A stretch of 64,000 nt of DNA from Prosthecobacter fusiformis (GCF_004364345.1 NZ_SOCA01000008.1:124001-188000); one strand, 5' to 3'. Counted from the stretch's first letter, positions 8,237 to 17,931 are shown. Notes: generated by a model from the letters alone, not told the origin. A program made the numbers and translations.

Positions 8237-9739
8237 ATGCTTGAATTTTTCCGCCGCCACCGTGGTGCTTTCCTCATCACCGTCACCGTCGTCATCATCA
8301 TCAGTTTCTCCGTTTGGGGTGGCTGGAAGGGACGTGAGTCGCCTGAGGGCCAACCGACTGATACCGCCTTCACGGTCTATGGTCGCAATTATACCATCGC
8401 CGAAGCCCAGCGCCTGGGCCGCCGGATGCAGATGATCTACAACCTGCAAATGTTTGAGCTGCTGGGCCTTTCCCGTCTGGGTTCCCAGGATGACAAGAAC
8501 AACAACATCGTCATCAACCAGATCGTCCTGCAAAAAGAAATGGACCGTCTGGGCATCCACCCCAGCGATGCCGAGGCCAAAGAGGCCATGAAGAAAATCC
8601 CGACCTTCCAGGAAAACGGCGCTTTCAGCGCTGAGCGTGCCTACAATGTGGAGCAGATGCTGGGAGCCAACGGCTTCAGCAGTGATGACCTGCTGGGAAT
8701 CGTCAAGCTGAGCATCGGCTACAACAAGCTGCGTGACCTCGTCAGCAAGAGCTATACGGCCAGCCCGCTGGAAGCTGAAAAAGCCTACGCCAGCGAGCAC
8801 CAGACGCTGAAGGTAAACACCATCGCCTTCAATCTGGAAGACTACAAGAAGACCGCCGAAGTGAAGGACGAAGAAATCCAGAAGTACTACGACGAGCAGA
8901 AGGAAACCTACAAGACCGCTGAGAAGCGCTCCATCAGCTACGTTTACTTTGAGCTGCCAAAGGCAGATGAAACGAAGCCTCTGGAAGAGCGCCAGAATGC
9001 CGAGAAGGCCGTGGTGGATCGCGTGAACAAATTCAATGACGCCAGCATCCTGCCAGCCGCCAAATTTGATGCCGTCGTCACGGAACTGAAGGAGAAGGCC
9101 GTGACAACGGAACTCTTCACCAAAGAAGCCGCGCCTGAAGCCATCAAGGCCGAAACGGACCTTCTGGATTCTATCTTTACCCTCAACCCTGAAGTGCGCC
9201 CGATCAGTGATCCTGTGAAGGGTGCCAATGGCTACTATATTTTCACCGTCACCAAGGTGGAAGAGCCGAAGCAGCAGGAACTGGCTGAAGTGAAGGACAA
9301 GGTGAAGGAAGTCCTGGTAGGCCAGAAAGCCCAGGAAGCCCTGACCAAGGCCACCAATGAAGCCCGCACGGCCCTGGCCGATGGCCTGAAGGCTGGCAAG
9401 AAGATCGCCGACATCGCCAAGGAAAAGAACCTGACTCTTTCCCCTGTGACCGACATCACCGTCGCCGAGCCTGCTCTGGACGTGCCTAACGGCAACCTCA
9501 TCGCCCGCCAGGCCCAGGACACGCCAGCCGGTGAGCTGACCAAGGCCATCGATACGGAAACCGGCTCCCTGCTGGTGTACGTGAGCAGCAAGGAACTGCG
9601 CAAGCGTGACGACAGCGCTGCCCAGCGTGAAAACATGAGCAGCAGCCGCGCCGACCAGGAGCGCACCCGCATTTTCGAGGCGTGGTTCTCCCGCCGTCGT
9701 GACGAGTCCAAGCCAAAAATGGAGATCACCCAGGCCTAA
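8237..9739 (+). CDS. PpiD/SurA-like periplasmic folding chaperone
   Basis: A 500-residue membrane-anchored protein. Residues 1-12 (MLEFFRRHRG) are cytosolic and basic, followed by one membrane helix (ITVTVVIIISFSVWGGW) and a large Lys/Glu-rich periplasmic domain. The helical N-terminal part (about 40-180) resembles the SurA_N/PpiD chaperone module, including the opening segment with YGRNYTIAEAQRLGR and a conserved VLQKEMDRLGI helix. A parvulin active site is not clearly recognisable in the C-terminal half, so isomerase activity is uncertain. The expected role is folding of outer-membrane proteins. Two TPR genes follow on the same strand. The ATG at 8237 is chosen because the membrane anchor follows immediately. 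Confidence 0.8.
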   Translation: MLEFFRRHRGAFLITVTVVIIISFSVWGGWKGRESPEGQPTDTAFTVYGRNYTIAEAQRLGRRMQMIYNLQMFELLGLSRLGSQDDKNNNIVINQIVLQKEMDRLGIHPSDAEAKEAMKKIPTFQENGAFSAERAYNVEQMLGANGFSSDDLLGIVKLSIGYNKLRDLVSKSYTASPLEAEKAYASEHQTLKVNTIAFNLEDYKKTAEVKDEEIQKYYDEQKETYKTAEKRSISYVYFELPKADETKPLEERQNAEKAVVDRVNKFNDASILPAAKFDAVVTELKEKAVTTELFTKEAAPEAIKAETDLLDSIFTLNPEVRPISDPVKGANGYYIFTVTKVEEPKQQELAEVKDKVKEVLVGQKAQEALTKATNEARTALADGLKAGKKIADIAKEKNLTLSPVTDITVAEPALDVPNGNLIARQAQDTPAGELTKAIDTETGSLLVYVSSKELRKRDDSAAQRENMSSSRADQERTRIFEAWFSRRRDESKPKMEITQA

Positions 9740-9770
9740 CCAGCCCAGGCAGGAAGGAACGTGGAACCTC

Positions 9771-10112
9771 ATGAGCGAAACGATCCCCCTGGAAGACCTG
9801 TTTGATGAAGCCAACGGTCACCTGGCCGTTGGTGAACTGGAAGAAGCCATTGTCATCTACCGCCAGTGCGTGGCACGTGACCCGCAGTTTTTTGATGGCT
9901 GGCAGGCGCTGGGCATGGCGCTGCTGAAAACGGGGGAGGTGAAGGAAGCCATCGGCGCGGGACTGATGGCCACCACCTTGAAGCCAAATGACCTGCTGGC
10001 CTGGACCGGCCTGTCCCAGATGTATGTGCGCCACGGCCAAATCGCCGAAGCGGAGGATGCCAAAGGCAAAGCACGCATCCTATCCCTGGGCGGCAAAGTC
10101 GTGCGGGAGTAG
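9771..10112 (+). CDS. TPR-repeat protein
   Basis: A 113-residue protein made almost entirely of tetratricopeptide helices: LFDEANGHLAVGELEEAIVIYRQ and a second repeat in the segment FFDGWQALGMALLKTGEVKEAI, then a third in LLAWTGLSQMYVRHGQIAEAEDAKGKA. It has no signal peptide, so it is cytoplasmic and presumably a protein-interaction adaptor. It starts 31 bases after the stop of the PpiD-like gene, suggesting co-transcription and possibly a role with that chaperone. An upstream in-frame start at 9699 would overlap the preceding gene and is less likely. The partner protein is unknown. Confidence 0.85.
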   Translation: MSETIPLEDLFDEANGHLAVGELEEAIVIYRQCVARDPQFFDGWQALGMALLKTGEVKEAIGAGLMATTLKPNDLLAWTGLSQMYVRHGQIAEAEDAKGKARILSLGGKVVRE

Positions 10113-10197
10113 ATGCTTTGGGGTTGCTACCCAGAGGCTATACCAGTTCCCAAAATGTTGGCCAGAAACTCTTCTCGGTAGACGCCTGCCAAAATCC

Positions 10198-10414
10198 GTA
10201 GGGCGGGTGTGTCCGGCGCATTCCACGTGGTTTCGCTCACCATCCACCTCGCCGGATTACCCGCCATTCTTTGAAGCGGCGAGTCTCCCGAACCCTCATC
10301 ATTTAGACAAAAGCGCACTGGAAGGAAAAGGGTTCCCCCAAAGAAGGCGGGTAATTCCGCGAGTACACGCTTGGTGATGGCAAGCCCCTCCAGCGCGGAA
10401 CACACCCGCCCTAC
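10198..10414. repeat. 217-bp imperfect palindromic repeat element (MITE/REP-like)
   Basis: The ends are inverted copies of GTAGGGCGGGTGTGT, identical over 15 bases and partly matching beyond. A second pair of inverted arms lies inside: a CTCGC(C)GGATTACCCGCC(A)TTCTTTG segment near 10248 and its reverse complement near 10339-10363, at almost equal distances (59 and 60 bases) from the two tips. The whole element could fold into one long interrupted hairpin. It occupies most of the 386-base gap between two TPR genes and encodes nothing I recognise. The rest of that gap (10113-10197, 10415-10498) is featureless. Confidence 0.75.
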
Positions 10415-10498
10415 AGTATGCTCTCGCATTAGCTATGCCCATTTCCCTTTCCCGGCCAGTTGACTCTGGCGGGTCTTTGACTGATAACGACCGGACGC

Positions 10499-10978
10499 AT
10501 GAACGAGTTGGAAAGACGCATCCTCGCCGCACAGGGATATGTGGAGCTAGGGCTCCATGAGGAGGCACGTGAGGAACTGGCCCGCCTGCCTGCTGCTGCG
10601 GCGGAGCGTGTGGACGTGATCGAGCTGGCGGTCCTGTGCCACATGGGGGACCAACGCTGGGCCGAAGCGCTGGTGCTGACGCAAAAGCTCTGTCTCCTGG
10701 AGCCGGACGAGCCAGGCGGCTTCATCCACGCGGCCTACTGCCTGCATGAACTGGGGCATACGACGGAGGCGCTGGACCTGCTGGCTCGCGGCCCGGCCTC
10801 CCTGCGGACCAAGCCGGTGTATTATTACAATCTGGGCTGCTACCTGGCCTGCCTGGGTCAGGATGAAAAAGCCCTGCGCCTGCTAAAACAATCCTTTGAA
10901 ATGGATGGCAGCCTGCGCAGCCATGCCCGCAAAGATCCGGACCTGAACAGGCTGCGATCATCCTTGGAAAAGCCCTGA
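10499..10978 (+). CDS. TPR-like hypothetical protein
   Basis: A 159-residue soluble protein of repeated helix pairs. TPR-like units are visible as RILAAQGYVELGLHEEAREELA, an A-rich middle repeat with ELAVLCHMGDQRWAEALVLTQ, then AAYCLHELGHTTEALDLLARG, and YNLGCYLACLGQDEKALRLLKQSFE. It has no signal peptide and no catalytic motif. The ATG sits 84 bases after the palindromic element. The next gene, a serine hydrolase, starts one base after the TGA stop, so the two are almost certainly translated from one message. The function is unknown; the TPR fold suggests a scaffold role. Confidence 0.85.
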   Translation: MNELERRILAAQGYVELGLHEEAREELARLPAAAAERVDVIELAVLCHMGDQRWAEALVLTQKLCLLEPDEPGGFIHAAYCLHELGHTTEALDLLARGPASLRTKPVYYYNLGCYLACLGQDEKALRLLKQSFEMDGSLRSHARKDPDLNRLRSSLEKP

Positions 10979-10979
10979 A

Positions 10980-12149
10980 ATGCATCTCATCACCCCCACG
11001 GCCAAAGCTGCCATCACGGAATGGTTCGAAGAAAACTTCCGCACCCGGGGGGAGTTGGGGGCATCCGTCTCCGTCTGGCAGCATGGGGTGGAAGTGCTGT
11101 CTCTTTCCCAGGGTTCTTGCGACCGGCAATGCACCCGGCCCTGGGATGCGGAGACCCTGGTGCCCGTCTTTTCATCCACCAAAGCCCCGGCGGCTGTGTG
11201 CTGCCTGATGGCGCTGGAGGAGGCTGAACTGCCCCTGGACTGCGCAGTCTCTGAGGTGTGGCCGGAGTTTGTGGGTGGTGGTAAAGGGGCGATGCAATTT
11301 GCGCACCTGTTTTCCCATACAGCGGGGCTTTGTGCGCTGGATGAGCGAGTGCCCATCTTTAACTACGAGGCGGTGATCGAGGCGCTGGAGAATCAAACAC
11401 CGCTGTGGGAACCGGGGACACGCCAGGGCTACCACGCACGCACGTTTGGCTTTTTGATGGATGAAATCGTCCGCCGCATCACCGGGGTGGATTCGCTGGG
11501 GGAATACTTCCGCGAATGTTTCGGCAGCCCGATGGGGCTGGATTTTTGGATCGGCCTGCCCAGTGCGCAGTGGGATCGTGTGTCCCCGGTGTATCCCGGA
11601 AAGATCAGCATCGCCAACAGTGACCAACCTTTCCTGAAGGCGTACAATACGGCGGGCAGCCTGACGCAGCGCACCTTTAGCAGCCCGTTTGGCCTGACTG
11701 CCGTGAGTGAATACAATAACTCGGGCCTGTGGGCACCGGGCTTTGCCAGCATGGGCGGTGTGGGCAGCGCACGCGGGCTGGGCAAATTTTACGCCATGCT
11801 GGCCAATGGCGGCCAGTGGAACGGCAACAGTCTGGTTTCGGAATCCATCATCCGGCAGTTGAGCCACACGCTGTCCCAGGAGGATGACAGCGTGCTGCTT
11901 TCCCCCATCGCCTTTGCCGCCGGGGTGATGCAGGACCCTTTGAATCCAGATCCAGAATCTGACGGTGGCAAACTACGCCAGCATTATGGCCGCAGCCTGA
12001 CGGCCTTCGGTCATCCGGGTGCCGGGGGCAGCCTGTCCATGGCGGACCCGGAAAACGGCATCGCCCTTTCTTATGCGATGAACCAGATGGAAGTGGGTGC
12101 CCTGCCCGGAGCAAAGGCCCTGGGCATGGTGGAAAGACTCTACTGGTGA
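10980..12149 (+). CDS. Serine hydrolase of the beta-lactamase/EstB family
   Basis: A 389-residue class C beta-lactamase-like hydrolase without a signal peptide. The catalytic SxxK is S65-S-T-K68 in VFSSTKAPAAV. The Tyr motif is in the segment RQGYHARTFGFLMDEIVRR, typical of EstB-like esterases, and the third box is GHPGAGGSLSMADP, with HxG in place of the KTG of true beta-lactamases. This pattern is known for esterases and peptidase-like relatives rather than antibiotic resistance. It is coupled to the TPR gene before it (1-base gap). It converges with the sigma-54 regulator gene, with 47 bases between them. The substrate is not known. Confidence 0.88.
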   Translation: MHLITPTAKAAITEWFEENFRTRGELGASVSVWQHGVEVLSLSQGSCDRQCTRPWDAETLVPVFSSTKAPAAVCCLMALEEAELPLDCAVSEVWPEFVGGGKGAMQFAHLFSHTAGLCALDERVPIFNYEAVIEALENQTPLWEPGTRQGYHARTFGFLMDEIVRRITGVDSLGEYFRECFGSPMGLDFWIGLPSAQWDRVSPVYPGKISIANSDQPFLKAYNTAGSLTQRTFSSPFGLTAVSEYNNSGLWAPGFASMGGVGSARGLGKFYAMLANGGQWNGNSLVSESIIRQLSHTLSQEDDSVLLSPIAFAAGVMQDPLNPDPESDGGKLRQHYGRSLTAFGHPGAGGSLSMADPENGIALSYAMNQMEVGALPGAKALGMVERLYW

Positions 12150-12196
12150 TGAGATCGGGAGCTGGGAAAAGATCCGCAGCCCCCGATTACACACTT

Positions 12197-13546
<1,350 letters not shown>

Positions 13547-13582
13547 AATAGGTTGGGGGGTTAAAGTTGGGTTGATTTAAAA

Positions 13583-14716
13583 TTAGGGGTCAGTTCCGGT
13601 ACCAAGAGGCAGCCTGAGGCTGGCAATGGCACCTTGGCGGTTAGGCCGGTTTTCGATGGTGAGTTCAGCCCCCATACGGGCTGCCCCACGCTTGGCGATG
13701 GCCAGCCCGAGACCGGTGGAGGATTCTCCCCCGGTGGGCCGGGCACTGAGCCGGGTATAGTCTTGAAAGATGCGGGCGAGGTCGCTTTCCGTAAAGCCAG
13801 GGCCTTCATCTTCGATATCAATGCACAGGTGCTTGTCCTGAAGATGGATGCGGGAAATGATCTGGCTGCCTAATGGCGAAAATTTCACAGCATTGCTCAT
13901 CAAGTTGTCCACGATCTGTCGTACAGTGAATAAATCCCCACTGGCGAGCAAAGGTGTCTCAGGAAGTCTGACGGAAAGGGTGGTATTTTTACGCTTCGCC
14001 GTGGGATACCAGGCGCTGAGCATTTCCTTGATGTGAACGGTGGTGATATGTACCGTGTTCATGCGCTCCCGTTCCGTCTCCTGGGCCCGGTTATTGAGGA
14101 AGCGGTCGATGAACTTCAGCATCTGGTCACAGGTGGTGACGATGTGGCTGGTGAGGTCACTGGCGGTGCTGTATTTTTCAGGAGGCAGCTCCATCAATGT
14201 CTGGGCGCTGAAGCGGATGGCTCCGAGGGGATTCTTCAAATCATGAGCCACCATGCTGACGATGTTTTCCCTTTCACGGAGGATGCGGGCGGTGGTTTCA
14301 CGGGCACGTTGCAGATCCACCTGAGTGCGCACACGCGCTAGCAGTTCCGCTTTGTTAAAAGGCTTGGTGATGTAGTCCACGCCACCCGCTTCCAGACCGC
14401 GCACAATGGTTTCGGAATCATTGGCGGCGGATACAAAAATCACTGGCAGGCCGGCGGTATCCGGATGCTCCCGCAGCCGTTTGCAAACCGCGAAGCCATC
14501 GAGATCCGGCATGACGACATCCAGCAGCACTAGGTCTGGCAGGCGTGCAGCGATGCGCTGCAGAGCCTGGGCACCACTGGTGGCTGGGATGACCTCATAC
14601 CCCTCACGGGTGAGCACGGTGCCGACGACCTGGATGTTTTGCATCTGGTCATCTACCACCAGAACGACGCCTCGTGCGGTGCTGGGACAAAGGGGTGGCT
14701 GGGGTTCTTCAGTCAT
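13583..14716 (-). CDS. Receiver-histidine kinase hybrid (REC-HisKA-HATPase)
   Basis: A 377-residue soluble protein. The N-terminal receiver (about 15-130) has Asp66 in LVLLDVVMPDLDG and the conserved Lys in ITKPFN. A short coiled linker leads to a HisKA domain with His158 in MVAHDLKNPLGAIRFS, then an HATPase domain with the N-box DNLMSNAVKFSP and G-boxes DEGPGFTESDL and STGLGLAIAKR. There is no transmembrane segment, so it is a cytoplasmic relay kinase. Its start overlaps the upstream kinase stop by four bases (ATGA), showing translational coupling. It probably receives phosphate from the hybrid kinase and passes it to the sigma-54 regulator; this wiring is inference from gene order. Confidence 0.93.
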   Translation of the reverse strand: MTEEPQPPLCPSTARGVVLVVDDQMQNIQVVGTVLTREGYEVIPATSGAQALQRIAARLPDLVLLDVVMPDLDGFAVCKRLREHPDTAGLPVIFVSAANDSETIVRGLEAGGVDYITKPFNKAELLARVRTQVDLQRARETTARILRERENIVSMVAHDLKNPLGAIRFSAQTLMELPPEKYSTASDLTSHIVTTCDQMLKFIDRFLNNRAQETERERMNTVHITTVHIKEMLSAWYPTAKRKNTTLSVRLPETPLLASGDLFTVRQIVDNLMSNAVKFSPLGSQIISRIHLQDKHLCIDIEDEGPGFTESDLARIFQDYTRLSARPTGGESSTGLGLAIAKRGAARMGAELTIENRPNRQGAIASLRLPLGTGTDP

Positions 14717-16866
14717 GAGGGTTGTTTGTGGGTTCCGGTGATGCGGCGGGAAAATGCGGGGAAGTCGCGGAGCAAGCGCTCCACCTGGTCCACTTCGAAG
14801 GCCTCCGCCGCGCTATAAAGAGCGGCTGCGTAGCGGGCCAGCGGAGGGCAATCATGGCGCGCGGCCTCCTGGTGCAGATGGTGGCCAAAACTGGCGATTT
14901 CCAGCATGGGAAAGGTATCCAGAAAGCGGGAGACATCCCCGTCTTCCAGCACTTGCAGACGAGCAGCCAGTCCGGGCCAGGAAGCGGTGGTGGTGGAGTC
15001 AAAAGATTCCATGACACTTAGCGGGAGATCAGAGGGGATTTGGTTCTCCGGATGGGGAGTGGTAAAGCGCATGGTCACGTGACCGAGGACAGACTCCAGT
15101 TCACGGAAAAGCTGGTTCTGGTGGAATGGCTTGCGCAGATAACCATCGAACATTTCCCGCAAGCGCGCGGATTCCTCCGGCATGGAGGAGGCGGTTTGCG
15201 CAATGACCGGGATGCTGGAGGTGCGGTCATCCTCACGGAGTATCTGCCGCGCCCATTTTCCATCCATGCGCGGCATGCGGATATCCATCAGGATCACATC
15301 CGGCTTGGCCGTGCGCGCCAGGTCCAGCGCCTCCATACCATCCTGGGCAAAGAGCACCTCATGATGTGTATCATGCAGGTAACCACCGATGAGTTCACGA
15401 TTCGTCGCATTATCATCCACGACCAGGATAGTGGCCGGACGCAGGCGATTGAAATCTGCGGAATGGTCACTCGGCGGGTCATTGGTCTCAATGCTGAGCG
15501 GTAGCCCAGGCAGGAGCAGTAAGAAGGTGCTGCCAACGCCGGGCTCACTCGTCACCGTGATGTCTCCATCCATGAGATCCACCAACCGGCGGGTAATGCT
15601 AAGACCCAGGCCAGTGCCCTGAGCACCGCTGCGGCTTTGACTGCTGATTTGCTCAAAGGCTGAAAAGATGCGCTCACGATCTTCCGCAGCGATGCCCACC
15701 CCGGTATCGCTGACCTGAATCTGAAGATCGCAGTGACCTCCAGGCTTCGGTTCATTCAGACTGCTGACATGGATTTTGACCTTGCCCTTATGAGTGAATT
15801 TGACGGCATTACTGGTTAGGTTAAGCAGGATCTGGCGCAGCCGCAGGGAGTCCACCTCCAGCATTTTGGGCACGCGTTTGTCGATCTTGGTCTCCAGCAT
15901 TAGCCCCTTATCCTCAGCCAGCTTTTTGACCACGATGGCCACGCCTTCGACGATCTCATGCACATTGGCCGGTTCAGGCCGGAGTGACAGCTTGCCAGCC
16001 TCAATGCGGGAAATGTCCAGGATGTCATTGATGAGATCCAGCAAGGAGCGGCCACTGCTCTGGATGGCGCGAAGGTATCCTCGGGCGCGTTCCTCATGCA
16101 CCATGCCGGTAAGCAAGTCGGCAAAACCGATGATGGCATTCATCGGTGTGCGGATTTCATGGCTCATGTTAGCCAGGAAGCGGGATTTTTGGACGTCCGC
16201 CTCAATGGCGCGTTCCTTTTCAGATTCCAGTTCAGCCGTGCGTAAAGCGGTCTGATAGCTGCGCTGCAGCATGACAAAACTAACCACTCCGGTGATGACC
16301 GCCAAAATACTGCCGCCAATGCCCGTGACTGTCATGGTCTGAAGTACGTCGTGAAGTTTTTTCTCGCGGCCCGTGTGCAGCTTGCGCTCGATTTCGATGC
16401 CCAAGTCCAATTTCTGGAGCAACTGCCCGGTAATCACATAATCCTGGGCTATGATCTGCCGCAGAGGCAGATCCGCATCGCTGGCAGCAGCAGTATCCGC
16501 CAGCTTTTGCAGGGACTCCACCCGCTGGGTGATCAGGGTTTGAAGTTCCGGCAAGAGCTTTTGCTGACTGGGATTGTCCACCGTCAACGCATCCAGGCTT
16601 TTCATCAGCGCCTCGATTTGTACAGGCACTTTTTTAAGCGGCTCCAAAAGGGCGGCTTCACGGGTCATCGCATAACCGCGCGTAGAGGATTCAGCCTCAG
16701 TCAGCACGGAGCGCAGTTTGAGGAATTCACCAATCACCTGATCCGTATGCGTCACCAGCTCACTGCCTTCCTCTGCTAGCCTGCCACTGCGGACCACTGT
16801 GGCCATCACCAAGAGCAGTAGCAGTGTGGTAAAGATCAGAAAAAGTCCATGCCAGGTGCGTAACAT
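14713..16866 (-). CDS. Membrane hybrid histidine kinase with CHASE3 sensor domain
   Basis: A 717-residue sensor kinase. An N-terminal membrane helix (LFLIFTTLLLLLVMATVV) and a second near 190 (GGSILAVITGVVSFVML) enclose a CHASE3 extracytoplasmic helical sensor with the typical TEAESSTRGYAMT motif. The cytoplasm holds HisKA (His in ANMSHEIRTPMNAIIGF), HATPase (NLTSNAVKFTHKG; TGVGIAAEDRERIF; GTGLGLSI), then a receiver domain with VILMDIRMPRMDG. The last 100 residues (WPGLAARLQVLEDGD...) are the helical tail often found after such receivers, without an obvious HPt histidine. ATG 16866 (MLRTWHG) is preferred over an upstream start at 16929 because the membrane helix follows at once. Confidence 0.93.
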   Translation of the reverse strand: MLRTWHGLFLIFTTLLLLLVMATVVRSGRLAEEGSELVTHTDQVIGEFLKLRSVLTEAESSTRGYAMTREAALLEPLKKVPVQIEALMKSLDALTVDNPSQQKLLPELQTLITQRVESLQKLADTAAASDADLPLRQIIAQDYVITGQLLQKLDLGIEIERKLHTGREKKLHDVLQTMTVTGIGGSILAVITGVVSFVMLQRSYQTALRTAELESEKERAIEADVQKSRFLANMSHEIRTPMNAIIGFADLLTGMVHEERARGYLRAIQSSGRSLLDLINDILDISRIEAGKLSLRPEPANVHEIVEGVAIVVKKLAEDKGLMLETKIDKRVPKMLEVDSLRLRQILLNLTSNAVKFTHKGKVKIHVSSLNEPKPGGHCDLQIQVSDTGVGIAAEDRERIFSAFEQISSQSRSGAQGTGLGLSITRRLVDLMDGDITVTSEPGVGSTFLLLLPGLPLSIETNDPPSDHSADFNRLRPATILVVDDNATNRELIGGYLHDTHHEVLFAQDGMEALDLARTAKPDVILMDIRMPRMDGKWARQILREDDRTSSIPVIAQTASSMPEESARLREMFDGYLRKPFHQNQLFRELESVLGHVTMRFTTPHPENQIPSDLPLSVMESFDSTTTASWPGLAARLQVLEDGDVSRFLDTFPMLEIASFGHHLHQEAARHDCPPLARYAAALYSAAEAFEVDQVERLLRDFPAFSRRITGTHKQPS

Positions 16867-16914
16867 AAAGTGGGGGGATTCTGAAAAGCGCCTTATTGAT
16901 ACTCGGCGGCCCCC

Positions 16915-16974
16915 GTCAGAGTGGATCAATAGAATCCACCTGACAGAGGGCTCACAAGAGGAGGGTTACCCTCC
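16915..16974 (-). repeat. Two RNA-hairpin dyads between lipoprotein gene and kinase gene
   Basis: Directly after the lipoprotein stop lies a 15-base palindrome, arms GGAGGGT/ACCCTCC around one base (16960-16974). A second hairpin follows at 16915-16943, with arms TGGAT/ATCCA extended by GTCAG/CTGAC across a bulge. Neither has a U-run, so they are not standard terminators; they could set the ratio of lipoprotein to kinase message. Confidence 0.55.
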
Positions 16975-17234
16975 TAGTTTTCCAGAGCGTCTTTCACGTC
17001 TTCCTTAGCATCCTTGGCCGCATCTTCGATTTCCTCGACGGCATCACGAGCCTTTTCGTTAGGCCGACGGTCCAGGCCATCGTTGATTTTATCCTCGACC
17101 TTTTCACCGACGGTGTCGGGCTTGTCGATGATCACAGTCCGCTCCTTGCAGCTCACAAGGGTGAGGCTAAGACCGGCAAGCAGAGTAAGCATGGCGGCGA
17201 AGGCCGTCTGGATTTGTTTTTGGGTAGTGTTCAT
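16974..17234 (-). CDS. Small lipoprotein with acidic/basic helical tail
   Basis: An 86-residue protein with a signal peptide ending in a lipobox LTLVSC, so Cys29 should be lipidated. The mature part is strongly charged and amphipathic (KVEDKINDGLDRRPNEKARDAVEEIEDAAKDAKED...), like small LEA-like or YtxH-type stress lipoproteins. It lies 24 bases after the DUF3096 gene and 107 bases before the hybrid kinase on the same strand. It may be an envelope-stress effector or a signal partner of the CHASE3 kinase. No enzymatic motif is present. Confidence 0.8.
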   Translation of the reverse strand: MNTTQKQIQTAFAAMLTLLAGLSLTLVSCKERTVIIDKPDTVGEKVEDKINDGLDRRPNEKARDAVEEIEDAAKDAKEDVKDALEN

Positions 17235-17258
17235 GGTGGTTAGCGGTTGGTTTAAAAG

Positions 17259-17387
17259 TTAGTTCATCAGAGCCAGGACTCCCGTCAGCACGAGGTAGAT
17301 GCCCACCACGTAGTTAAGCAGGGCTGGAAAAACGAGAACGCAGACACCTGCGATGATGGACATGATGGGAGTCAGATGTGGGCTCAT
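17259..17387 (-). CDS. DUF3096 family small membrane protein
   Basis: A 42-residue peptide reading MSPHLTPIMSIIAGVCVLVF then PALLNYVVGIYLVLTGVLALMN. It is almost entirely two short hydrophobic helices separated by PALLNY. This matches the DUF3096 family (LxPIxxIIAGxLxLxxPxLLNYxVxIYLIxxGxxGL), short inner-membrane proteins found across Proteobacteria, Planctomycetes and Verrucomicrobia. Function is unknown; members often accompany stress-response membrane genes. It sits 41 bases downstream of the entericidin-like gene and 24 bases before the lipoprotein gene, consistent with one transcript. Confidence 0.85.
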   Translation of the reverse strand: MSPHLTPIMSIIAGVCVLVFPALLNYVVGIYLVLTGVLALMN

Positions 17388-17428
17388 AAAAAAGGAAGGA
17401 ATGTTGGGAGGAGAGGACTGAGGATGAA

Positions 17429-17644
17429 TTAATTACCCGACTGCACTTTCGCAGCCTGGGTCTCAATGGTGTTGCCGACCTTCTGCACATCGCGGCCTAA
17501 ACCGCGGGTGGTATTGCAACTGCTGAGGAACGAGAGCGTGAGAACGAACATGCCAAATGCAAAGATGAAGTACCCCAGTTTCCTGGCCGTGGTTTCTTCA
17601 CGGGTTGCCTCATTCAGGGAATCAGATGTGTCATTGATGTTCAT
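17429..17644 (-). CDS. Entericidin-like lipoprotein
   Basis: A 71-residue protein. After about 25 polar residues (MNINDTSDSLNEATREE...) comes a hydrophobic segment FIFAFGMFVLTLSFLSSC that ends as a lipobox, then NTTRGLGRDVQKVGNTIETQA, the signature of the entericidin EcnA/EcnB family. Entericidins are small stress-induced envelope lipoproteins; EcnB is a bacteriolytic toxin and EcnA its antidote in enteric bacteria. The family core is about 45 residues, so the N-terminal extension is unusual; the alternative reading is that the mature protein starts at the Cys regardless. ATG 17644 fits a transcript starting near 17676 from the sigma-54-like element; the frame extends to 17728 without other support. 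Confidence 0.82.
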   Translation of the reverse strand: MNINDTSDSLNEATREETTARKLGYFIFAFGMFVLTLSFLSSCNTTRGLGRDVQKVGNTIETQAAKVQSGN

Positions 17645-17687
17645 GGGTGTGGATGTTTGGTTTTTGCAAACGACACTAGTCCCTAGT

Positions 17688-17703
17688 GCACAGGGCTTGC
17701 CAA
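17688..17703 (-). promoter_or_regulatory. Sigma-54-type promoter of the entericidin/kinase gene string
   Basis: On the minus strand this reads TTGGCAAGCCCTGTGC. It has GG and GC separated by ten bases as in the -24/-12 consensus TGGCAC-N5-TTGC. It matches the second element at 21984-21999 in 14 of 16 positions. The start would fall near 17676, about 32 bases before the ATG at 17644. Confidence 0.7.
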
Positions 17704-17785
17704 TTGCCCTAACCACTGCACAAAACACTGATGATCAACAGTTTACGAAACAGTGAATTTTGACCGAGCGATCTTTTTCGAGCTT

Positions 17786-17800
17786 TTTGCACACTGCAAA
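17786..17800. promoter_or_regulatory. Candidate enhancer (UAS) dyad 1 for a Fis-type activator
   Basis: Perfect 5-bp arms TTTGC-N5-GCAAA, centred about 90 bases upstream of the -24 element at 17688-17703. It has the same geometry as two other dyads nearby. Arms of TGC/GCA with a 5-base spacer resemble NtrC-family enhancer sites. Confidence 0.5.
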
Positions 17801-17818
17801 TGACATTCGTTCATGCTA

Positions 17819-17833
17819 AATGCAATATGCATT
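17819..17833. promoter_or_regulatory. Candidate enhancer (UAS) dyad 2
   Basis: AATGC-N5-GCATT, perfect arms, centred 33 bases from dyad 1, which is about three helical turns, so both would face the same side of the DNA. Paired sites are usual for sigma-54 activators. Confidence 0.5.
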
Positions 17834-17931
17834 CACTCATCAAAATTGGCCTCAAAACTCTTGTCTGTACACAAAAACACTCTCCACCCTGGTAAGGGGG
17901 AGAGTGGATCTGGATGGCATCTCTTGACGCG

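Noticed and set aside
8186..9814. Long open frame antisense to the PpiD/SurA-like gene
   Set aside because: It mirrors the codon bias of the true gene, gives a Gly/Leu/His-rich sequence without motifs, and spans past both ends.
10980..12149. Antibiotic beta-lactamase
   Set aside because: HxG in place of KTG, no signal peptide and EstB-like Tyr motif indicate an esterase-type hydrolase.
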